Shown: piece after piece, positions 18,496-24,583 of the stretch | Numbering within the stretch: the first letter of the stretch is position 1 | Layout of the letters: each line of letters starts with the position of its first letter | From: Chara braunii | Taxonomy: Eukaryota; Streptophyta; Charophyceae; Charales; Characeae | Direction: 5' to 3' | Assembly (NCBI GenBank): GCA_003427395.1 | Contig: BFEA01000058.1 | Location: forward strand, 1,357,679 to 1,382,261 | DNA: 24,583 bases | The notes under the pieces: model-generated | Databases searched by the model: none | Told to the model about the DNA's origin: nothing | Seen by the model: only the letters and a program-made list of their open reading frames with translations | Program-made: the position numbers and the translations under genes

Positions 18496-19442
18496 CCACC
18501 GAACTCCTCTTCCTCTTCCTCCTTCTCGTACCCCATACCGTTAATTACAATCCTATCCCCCACATCCTCGACCTCCAATTGGTCCCCCTTGGGTCTCCTA
18601 TCCATCAAGGGCACTTCCTCCAAACGGACTCGGCACACCCTCGACTGGCCCCCCTTGCGTCTAGCAAGGCTGGTCCGGTTACGTTCATCTTGTCCGTCTA
18701 CGGTCTTTAGGACCACTCGGATTCCATCAGGACTTTGGATCGAGAGGGTTTGACTTCCATCTGGCAAATCAACCGTGGTCGCGTGTACCGCGCTCAGCCA
18801 GGTCCTCCCGAGGATGAATTCGGAGGAGTATTCCTTTACCGAAAAGATCGGTACCGTGGCCTCCACACCAGCTACCTCAAATACGGGAGTATGACACACC
18901 CCTTCCGCCGGTTGCAGCTTATTGTCTGCCACCACCATCAACATTGATACCCCTCGATCTATCTCCAAGCCCATCTCTCGCGCGATAGAGTCCCTACATA
19001 CTGTAGACTCGGACCCATTGTCTACTAGAGCCCTCATCTTTTTCCCACTTACTACCGCCTGGAGCTGGCCGCTACCTAGCACATATAACTTCTTGGCCTC
19101 TTCCCCCGAGAAGAAGTTGGCAGGTAGTTCCTTCGGGGTAATGCGGGAGGCCTGCACTTCTTCCTTGACTGGGGCTTCCACCGGCACCGTGGGTCCCCCA
19201 ACAATAGGGACTCTAACATTTTTTGTGATGCTTAGGAGCTCCTCCCTGGCGCTCTTGCTTGCGGCTAGATATTCCAAGAGTGTGCATTGCATAGGCAGCA
19301 TCAGGGTTCTTCTAAGGGGTGCCACCGTATCAATCTCATCTAGAGTGCACTTCATTTCGAACTTCTTGGGGCCCCTTTTCTTAGGTGATTTTGGCGAGGT
19401 GGGCTCTTCCTTCTTTTCCTCCACCGTTTTCGCATCAGTCAT
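18459..19442 (-). CDS. retroelement aspartic protease with N-terminal extension
   Basis: This is an intact 327-codon frame from ATG 19442 to TAG 18459. The N-terminus is Lys/Glu/Pro-rich, followed by a helical segment (KCTLDEIDTVAPLRRTL). The protease core has ALVDNGSEST at about residues 138-147, then IFSVKEYSSEFILGRTWL, the second hydrophobic-Gly block of pepsin-like retroelement proteases. The active site reads Asp-Asn-Gly where Asp-Ser/Thr-Gly is usual, so activity is doubtful. A stop two codons before ATG 19442 rules out a simple read-in from upstream in this frame. The C-terminus is acidic (EKEEEEEEFGG). The enzyme would cut the element polyprotein. Confidence 0.75.
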   Translation of the reverse strand: MTDAKTVEEKKEEPTSPKSPKKRGPKKFEMKCTLDEIDTVAPLRRTLMLPMQCTLLEYLAASKSAREELLSITKNVRVPIVGGPTVPVEAPVKEEVQASRITPKELPANFFSGEEAKKLYVLGSGQLQAVVSGKKMRALVDNGSESTVCRDSIAREMGLEIDRGVSMLMVVADNKLQPAEGVCHTPVFEVAGVEATVPIFSVKEYSSEFILGRTWLSAVHATTVDLPDGSQTLSIQSPDGIRVVLKTVDGQDERNRTSLARRKGGQSRVCRVRLEEVPLMDRRPKGDQLEVEDVGDRIVINGMGYEKEEEEEEFGGCVSMSFLEGFP

Positions 19443-19465
19443 TGGCTAGTCATTGTCGCCGTTTT

Positions 19466-21757
19466 TTACTTCCGCACTTCCGTCACGCTTGCTTGGTTCT
19501 CGGATGTCTCTGCCCCGACCTGCGTCCTCACCCTTAGGCAGGGCCTCTCTTCCTCGGGCTGGGCATCTATGAACTTGACGCTTGACAGTTGGGGTTCCCT
19601 AATGGACAACCCTCCCAGTGACTCCATTATTTGGATGTGAGCAGTGTTGGAGGAGCTTCCGACTTCCGGTTTCTTTCCTAGTCTAGCCTCCTGAAGAGCC
19701 ACCCTTTTGTCCACGTTTACCTTTATCGATGGGTAAAAGCAGACTGCCTCACCACTATCCCCCCACACAACCCACTTGTTTTCATTCAACTTGACCACTC
19801 CCAATCTCAAAGCCTCCGTGAGATAAGGGCAGTCCCTTTTGATGTGGTTTTCTTCGTTGCGGTAGATACACCCGACCTGAGCTTGGGGATTGTTGGGGCA
19901 CGGACCCCCTTATGTTGTTGTCGCTATGGGCGCAGGCGGAGCCAGTGGTGGTGGTGCCGGGGGTGGTGGCGCTCTAACCTCCGGTCGCGGTCCAGGGGCC
20001 CTAGCTTGAGGGGTGTCTCCCCACCTTCCATCCCTAGCATCCTTCCAATGAGAACTCCCCCAATCGGAACCACGATTCCCTCCCATCTCCCGGTCGTTCC
20101 TCCAACCTCCTTGGCCACTTGATTCGTTTCTCCATCTGGTCGGCCGTTCACCCCACCGGGGAACAGGGGGACCAGGTGGCGGTCTATCGCTCCCCCTCGG
20201 ACCATCATTCCGTGTCCCTCGCATGTTGCGGAGAGCCATGTCCAAGGTCTCTTTCATGTATTCTCTTACGTCTACCCCTCCCCCTGTGAAAACCACTTCG
20301 GCAACTTTCTCAAAATTTGCACAATCCCTCGGGGCCTTCTGAAGGACCTCCTTCCTCTTTTCTTCGGGCAGATGCAGGATGAACATTACGCGTCTGTCTA
20401 CCTCGGACTGCATACCCCTATCCACTAGGGCTTGGGACAGACGCTTGAACCTACGGGTAAAGGCTACCAAGCTCTCCCTTTCCCCCCTTGTAATACATCT
20501 CAAGCCCTCCACGGTCGGGATCAGGTCATCACAGACGAAAGTCTACAATAGGTTCGCCCTGAAGGTTCTCCATCGTCCGTTTGAAGGGTAGATAGCTCGG
20601 ATCGCGGTGTCTAACTCGGGGTCTGAGTGCTGGATGAAATAATCGATCCACTCCCTCTCGGAGAATCTCTTGCGGTAAGCGTAGCTTTGCCATTTCTCCA
20701 CGAACCCTGTCACATCTCGTCCACCGAAAAAAAGCGCCTCCAGACCCAGGTTGACGTCATAATAGGGCACCCGTCGGTCGTCATATCGGCAAAAATAGGG
20801 ACCTTCCATAGGTCTATCGGTTGCCGGATCGTATGGCTTGTACCACGAGGGATTGGGCTCCTCTACGCGGCCTCGAGGTCTTGATGGCTCCCAGGGGTCT
20901 TCCCCGTAGCAGCCCCTGCCCTCTAAAACTCCTCCGGGCCTCCATCCCTTGGCTCCTGCCCGTTATCTCGCCAGGTGCCCAAGCCACATCTGCTTCACTC
21001 ACGGCCCATCTACGCGACCTACTACCAGCCTCCGCCGGCCTTTCTTCTCGAAGACCCTTTCTACTTGGTCCCCCTTCCTCTTCTCTTTGGAGTGGTCGGC
21101 ACCCTCCCCTATCTCTTGGAAATTCCAGGGCTCCTCCCATTCTTGCGCCCGACAAATCCCCCCACCGAGATTCTATAGGGAGGCCTCTCGAGCCCTCGAT
21201 CGTCCCTTCCCGCGCAGGCATTCGCCTTTCTGTGCAGTTCTTGGTCCCACTAAGGCTTGTCTCTCACCGGTGACGCCCTCCAGAATCCTATCGACCCATC
21301 TTCGCGGCCGGTCGTCGGCCTCGGCTGACCCCCCCCCTCGCAAGTCTCTCCTGTCCCGACACTCCTCTTCCTCCCCCCTAAGTGGTCCATACCCCTGTCT
21401 ATCTCTGTGAAAATCCCGTGTTCCCTCCAACCTTGCTTCCGCATCCAATAGGTCAGCCCACCGGGACTCCACCGGGACGCCTCTCGCGGCTTCCGCTACC
21501 CCTTCGTTTATCGGCGCCCACGGCCCCACATCCCTATGCACTCGTACTTCCGTGCCAGCCCTTTGCCCTTCCGAGGCCTACCTTTCCCCCGAAGCCATTT
21601 CCGGACCCCCCTCGACCTTATCTAGCGCCTCCGCCGCCTCTGTCATTTCTTCCACTACCCTGCTTAGACTGGCCCCCAATTCGGGGCTCTTCACTATCCC
21701 TCTTCTTTCAGTGTTTTCCGGCGGACTAGGGAGACCTGCCCCTACCTCACTCTCCAT
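19466..21757 (-). pseudogene. gag (capsid and nucleocapsid) of the Ty3-type element
   Basis: ATG 21757 lies 19 nt after the ORF D stop and is in frame with all later gag pieces. An N-terminal Arg/Glu/Gly-rich part contains a 296-bp duplicated unit and is broken by TAG 21578 and other stops. The capsid-like part (about 20930-20270) has FCRYDDRRVPYYDVNLG, FVEKWQSYAYRKRFSE and LVAFTRRFKRLSQALVDRG, typical of helical retrotransposon gag; a TAG at 20543 interrupts it. A Gly/Arg/Pro-rich linker, TAA 19910, and a zinc-knuckle-like CIYRNEENHIKRDC (second Cys is Arg) follow. It ends at TAA 19466. Gag would form the particle that packages element RNA. Confidence 0.75.
20890..21481 (-). repeat. 296-bp tandem duplication in the gag N-terminal region
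   Basis: Reading the minus strand, GVPVESRWADL starts at 21481 and GLPIESRWGDL at 21185, and similarity continues for about 65 residues (for example GYGPLRGEEEE against GCRPLQREEEG, and DDRPRRW against GSRSRRW). The 296-nt spacing is not a multiple of three, so the two copies lie in different frames. Confidence 0.65.
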
Positions 21758-21776
21758 GCACCCTTATTGGCTATTT

Positions 21777-22649
21777 CTAGCCGCTCCCCTCACTATCGTC
21801 TGTGTTACTACTACTGTCCCCGTTACTTCCCGAGCTCTTTTCTTCCTCCGATCCCCCCTTCTCCTCACTAGAATCCTCGTCAGCACCTTCTCCCTCCGAT
21901 TCCTCGCTGGTCACCGTCCACCAAGAATCCCGCAGATTCTTCTCCTCGCTAGCGGTCAAAGCAAGATTTGCTATCTCAAGGTCCGAGATACCCCTAATCC
22001 CCTCTTGCGCACACCTTCTAATCAGATCCCTATCCACATCACCAGCTTGCCCGGAGAACAGGGGCTTGATGAACTCCCCGACGCGGGCCCACCACTCGAA
22101 GTCGATGTCTTCCCTCGACTCCCAGCACTGGGTGAATAGCTCGTGACCTCCTTCTTCTCCCAGCGGAAATTTTTCTATCACTTGACCCCTCAATCGGACT
22201 CTCCTCATGGTCTCGTCGTCAGCATAGAGTAGTCGATAGGCCCAGGTAGGGATGGTCCAAGTTCTCCCGTGGGCTGCCCTTGGAACTTCCGTCCTCCCTC
22301 GGTACTCTACTTTGTCGTTCACGGGGTCCCCGATGCCAACTCTTCTCAATCTCTGCACTCGTTCTAGGGCTCTTTCGGCAATGCCTAGAGGATCTTTCCC
22401 TTCCGCTAATTCAGTTGCGAAGATCAGCCGGGCGTCAGGGGACAAGAAGATTTCCGCCTTTCTAGTGGAGTTGTTCCCCTCTGATGCTACTGAGAATCTG
22501 ACCACCGTCTCTTGCTCGTAAATCTCGAAGAACTCGGTAGTCACCTCTCCTTCTCCTCTAATTCTAGGGAGTGTCACTCCATATCTCCCTCCCCACGTCC
22601 AAACCCTTTCTATGGTACCGTAAGGGTCCCCCCTTTCGTATCTAATCAT
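21777..22649 (-). CDS. ORF D: unknown retroelement-associated protein, homologous to ORF A
   Basis: An intact 290-codon frame, ATG 22649 to TAG 21777. It starts 7 nt after the ORF C stop and ends 19 nt before the gag ATG. Visible parts are VTLPRIR at residues 25-31, a beta-rich segment VVRFSVASEG leading to AEIFLSPD, then RTWTIPTWAYRLLY, VRLRGQVIEKF, HELFTQCW, and a helical end with LALTASEEKNLRD. About 45 very acidic, Ser-rich residues close it. There is no signal peptide, membrane segment or catalytic motif that I recognise. It aligns along most of its length with ORF A, including the position of VTLP. The function is unknown; the place before gag suggests an accessory or structural role, which is inference. 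Confidence 0.7.
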   Translation of the reverse strand: MIRYERGDPYGTIERVWTWGGRYGVTLPRIRGEGEVTTEFFEIYEQETVVRFSVASEGNNSTRKAEIFLSPDARLIFATELAEGKDPLGIAERALERVQRLRRVGIGDPVNDKVEYRGRTEVPRAAHGRTWTIPTWAYRLLYADDETMRRVRLRGQVIEKFPLGEEGGHELFTQCWESREDIDFEWWARVGEFIKPLFSGQAGDVDRDLIRRCAQEGIRGISDLEIANLALTASEEKNLRDSWWTVTSEESEGEGADEDSSEEKGGSEEEKSSGSNGDSSSNTDDSEGSG

Positions 22650-22656
22650 AGGAGCT

Positions 22657-23127
22657 TCACCTTACCCCTGCCAATCTTGTGGCGGCCTCGAGCAACGAGT
22701 CTTCGCACTCGGCGTGACCGGCCCCTTCGCCCCCTTGCAGAGTTCGGCGCAGAGCCTCCTCGTACTCCCCCGTTCTATCCCAAAATCGGGTCTCCACAAG
22801 GTGTGTCCTAAACGTCAGTGGCGTTCCCAGAAACCTTGAGTCCTCCTCGAACTTTCTTTCCAACAAAGGATCCCCCCAAATCCTTGAAAATCTCACGCCA
22901 CTCGCGTCTCTAATGTAGACCGAGAAGGTAGCTTGCGTGGTCTTGTTCCTTCTTTTCCACAAAGCTAGCCGTCGGACCTCCACTAGAAACTCCGTCTCGG
23001 CGCGGACTACCCGGTCCTCCTCCAATGCCAGGTTAAGCTCCGCACCCCCTTCGACCCTAACCTCGCTTCCGTCCTCGTAGGTCTCTAACTCCCAACGAAT
23101 CCTATTGGAGACGAACGTGGCTCTCAT
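22657..23127 (-). CDS. ORF C: unknown retroelement-associated protein
   Basis: An intact 156-codon frame, ATG 23127 to TGA 22657. The ORF B stop lies 4 nt upstream (TGAGGGGATG) and the ORF D ATG follows 7 nt after the end. The sequence alternates charged and hydrophobic residues (RIRWELETYEDGSEVRVEGG, AETEFLVEVRRLALWKRR), which suggests a beta-rich N-terminal half. A helical C-terminal part contains EYEEALRRTLQGG and EDSLLEAATRLAG. I do not recognise a family. It may be distantly related to ORFs A and D, but I could not align it convincingly. Confidence 0.65.
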   Translation of the reverse strand: MRATFVSNRIRWELETYEDGSEVRVEGGAELNLALEEDRVVRAETEFLVEVRRLALWKRRNKTTQATFSVYIRDASGVRFSRIWGDPLLERKFEEDSRFLGTPLTFRTHLVETRFWDRTGEYEEALRRTLQGGEGAGHAECEDSLLEAATRLAGVR

Positions 23128-23131
23128 CCCC

Positions 23132-23319
23132 TCACCGCGAGAGAAGGTCTACCGTCACCTCGTCGAGGATAGCGATTGTGGTCACCTCAAGTAGCTTGAT
23201 CCTGGCTAAGGACCATGCCTAGCCCTCCTCTCTTCTTCCCAGCATAGAGCAAGGATCCGGTGAACTTTTTCCCTCACTCTTTCCAACCCCTCTAGCTCCT
23301 CAAGGTCCGGCTCGGTCAT
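23132..23319 (-). pseudogene. ORF B: small helical protein, probably frameshifted
   Basis: ATG 23319 lies inside the last codons of ORF A (20-nt overlap). The frame runs 37 codons, MTEPDLEELEGLERVREK and so on, to TAG 23206. A frame one base away then reads IKLLEVTTIAILDEVTVDLL up to TGA 23132-23134, immediately before ORF C. I read this as one small protein of about 62 residues with an indel near 23215. The alternative is two unrelated short frames. The composition suggests a charged helix followed by a hydrophobic helix. No known family. Confidence 0.4.
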
Positions 23320-24058
23320 CCCTTAACTTTCGTCGACGACACGCAATTGCTACCCGAATCAAATCAGAGGGGTCCAGCCCCGCTAGCTCTCCCTTGCAGA
23401 TCTCACCTAGGTACCTCCACGATATCTTAGATACCCTCGCGTGGCGACCCTTTCCTTCAAATGTGTAGCTCAGGTCCTCCAGAGTCGCCCAATCGTCTCT
23501 ATAGGGATCTCGAAAACACCAAGTTAACGAGGTGTGTAGGTCTGATCCCGTGAACCTGAACTGACTTAGGATGGAAACCCTCCGTCGTACCGTCTTCTTA
23601 ACAGCCTCGGAGGGGTAAACCCGCTTAAAAATGAAACGGGGGATCTCCACCGGCTCGCTGGAGATGAACCGCGGTGTTTCTTCCCAACCCCCGTAGGTCA
23701 CTAGATATTCCTCGTTGCACCCTTCGTGAGGTCCCAACTCCTCTACTTACTCCCCTAGCCGGCCTCTCATGGCTCGAGCGTCCCAAAGAAGGTCCTGTCC
23801 AAGGCGCAAGCTACGCGCTATCTCAACAAAACCCTCCTTCGAAAGGAATATTCGGGCTTCCCCAACTACGACCTCCCCCTGACGACTCCCCGCAAATCGT
23901 ATGAAAGCCTTACCGCGTCGGATCTCCCCCTCTTCTTGCAGGAGAGTCCTCGTTGGTTCAGTCAACCGGGCCTTAGGCAGAGTGACACGGATAACATCCC
24001 CGGTATCCTCTACGGGCTCTACGGACGCCCAGAGAGTTCTCGGAATCCTCCTTATCCA
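23300..24058 (-). pseudogene. ORF A: unknown retroelement-associated protein, start codon missing
   Basis: One frame runs from 24058 to TGA 23300 with a single TAA at 23747-23749. The first visible codons are WIRRIPRTLW, with VTLPKAR at residues 25-31, the same positions as VTLPRIR in ORF D. Further shared points with D are AFIRF (D: VVRF), ARIFLSKE (D: AEIFLSPD), VEIPRFIFKRVY (D: WTIPTWAYRLLY), TVRRRV (D: RVRLRG), HTSLTWCF (D: HELFTQCW) and a final KLRD (D: NLRD). It lacks the acidic tail of D. The codon aligned with the ORF D ATG is TGG, exactly where GC-rich sequence ends, so the initiator was lost with the 5' truncation. Function unknown. Confidence 0.55.
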
Positions 24059-24060
24059 AC

Positions 24061-24168
24061 AGAAAAAATGTTCGTCAAAAACTTTATTTATAAATATAGA
24101 ATTCAGATTTTTTATATGTATTTACTATTACTGTAGGGTCCAACTGTCTGCCAATCTGTTCACCCTCG
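24061..24168. other. AT-rich flank of the retroelement
   Basis: Base composition changes abruptly from GC-rich element to AT-rich sequence (TTTATTTATAAATATAGAATTC) within a few bases of 24060. No gene, LTR-like end or recognisable repeat is seen. It is taken as flanking DNA or another insertion. Confidence 0.5.
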
Positions 24169-24287
24169 CCCATCACATAATGAACAGGTCCCAACACAGT
24201 TCTGAAACATTCCCTACACATCCCAATACAATCCCTTGTAGGACCCAACACATTCCCAACACATTCCCAACAAAGTCCCTACATGTA
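24169..24287. repeat. 11-bp minisatellite, about eleven units
   Basis: Consecutive units of 10-11 bp follow the consensus CCCAACACATT: CCCAACACAGT (24190), CCCAATACAAT (24222), exact CCCAACACATT twice (24244-24265), CCCAACAAAGT (24266) and CCCTACATGTA (24277), with more diverged units from 24169. Unit length is kept although the sequence drifts. Confidence 0.7.
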
Positions 24288-24411
24288 TGTGATTTATGGA
24301 TGAAGTTGGCTTTGGTAAGGAATACAAAAGTGGAGTAGTCTGGGTTCAGCCTATAGGCTATATGATGTGCATAAGTGCAAAAAAATAAGATATTTTACGA
24401 ATATTTCATAG

Positions 24412-24481
24412 TCAAAAGGTACGTGGTACTTTATTGTGAAACACTTGTATTGACCCACAAAGCATAGCGTACCTTTCGACA
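24412..24481. repeat. imperfect inverted repeat
   Basis: GTCAAAAGGTACG (24412-24424) is complementary, with one mismatch, to CGTACCTTTCGAC (24469-24481). Just inside the left arm is GTGGTAC...TTATTGT, and just after the right arm is ACAATACCAC, which may extend an imperfect pairing. A small MITE-like remnant is possible but unproved. Confidence 0.45.
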
Positions 24482-24501
24482 CAGAAGGACAATACCACTT
24501 G

Positions 24502-24534
24502 TCATCAACAATGATAATGGTCTATTGTTGATGA
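24502..24534. repeat. perfect 11-bp inverted repeat (hairpin)
   Basis: TCATCAACAAT (24502-24512) and ATTGTTGATGA (24524-24534) are exact reverse complements around an 11-nt loop. There is no T-tract after it and no adjacent gene, so it is not called a terminator. Confidence 0.7.
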
Positions 24535-24536
24535 GA

Positions 24537-24583
24537 GTGTGTGTGTGTGTGTGTGTGAGTATGTGTGTGTGAGAGAGAGAGAG
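24537..24583. repeat. (GT)n then (GA)n microsatellite at the window end
   Basis: GT dinucleotides run from about 24537 with two short interruptions, then GA dinucleotides from about 24571 to the end of the window. The array probably continues beyond it. Confidence 0.95.

Larger units (their letters stand above)
15086..24058 (-). mobile_element. Ty3/Gypsy-type LTR retroelement with four extra upstream ORFs, 5'-truncated
   Basis: Minus-strand order is ORF A, B, C, D, gag (with zinc knuckle), protease, reverse transcriptase, RNase H and integrase. Reverse transcriptase before integrase is the Ty3/Gypsy order. The body is GC-rich up to 24058, where the sequence becomes AT-rich. No 5' LTR, primer-binding site or flanking LTR pair is visible, and the cut falls at the first codon of ORF A. 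The copy carries in-frame stops at 23747, 21578, 20543, 19910, 17147 and 16136 plus frame changes, so it is not functional. Coordinates cover the coding part; a 3' LTR may lie below 15086. Confidence 0.85.

Noticed and set aside
20821-21410. Two + frames of 150 codons
   Set aside because: Antisense to gag; Pro/Leu/Arg/Ser composition is typical of a reverse reading of Arg/Glu/Gly-rich sequence.
21552-22139. 195-codon + frame
   Set aside because: Antisense to ORF D and the gag start; the minus-strand frame is longer, begins with ATG and fits the ORF series.
24169-24287. CRISPR array
   Set aside because: Units are contiguous with no spacers, and the setting is eukaryotic.

Overview
The window looks like repeat-rich nuclear DNA from a eukaryote of the plant lineage. 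The grounds are an L1-type LINE whose C-terminal zinc-finger region is of the plant kind, a Ty3/Gypsy-type LTR retroelement, long gene-poor stretches, microsatellites and an assembly gap. A charophyte alga such as Chara is my best guess, with low confidence; nothing in the sequence proves it. I find no intact host gene, tRNA or rRNA.

Left block (1-5909, + strand): one long decayed coding region. It begins after a plausible splice acceptor near position 93 and runs through several frame changes and stops to about 5909. The middle (608-2077) looks like a ParB/sulfiredoxin-type fold with a GQxxxxAA signature. The part at 3206-4075 reads like the C-terminal half of an N6-adenine-type DNA methyltransferase. 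A foldback repeat element of about 480 bp (about 2326-2805) splits the gene between these two parts.

Middle block (about 6100-12574, + strand): a non-LTR retrotransposon with ORF1 (zinc knuckle, then a charged low-complexity region with G-rich tracts), ORF2 (endonuclease, reverse transcriptase, C-terminal zinc finger), a 3' UTR, a 105-base gap and a poly-A tail. It is dead: several nonsense codons, two frameshifts, and an internal deletion that removes the reverse-transcriptase YxDD region.

Spacer (12575-15085): pyrimidine-rich sequence with a (CT)n microsatellite and no gene. It may contain the 3' LTR of the next element, but I could not delimit one.

Right block (15086-24058, - strand): a Ty3/Gypsy-type element with an unusual layout. 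In its own 5'-3' order it carries four extra ORFs (A, B, C, D), then gag, protease, reverse transcriptase-RNase H and integrase. Neighbouring ORFs are separated by only 4-23 nt, overlap by 20 nt (A/B), or overlap across a candidate -1 frameshift site (protease/RT). ORFs A and D look like diverged copies of one gene. The copy carries stops and active-site changes, is cut off at the first codon of ORF A, and shows no 5' LTR. The multi-ORF layout is the most interesting thing in the window.

Right end (24061-24583): AT-rich flank with an 11-bp minisatellite, two inverted repeats and a (GT)n/(GA)n microsatellite.
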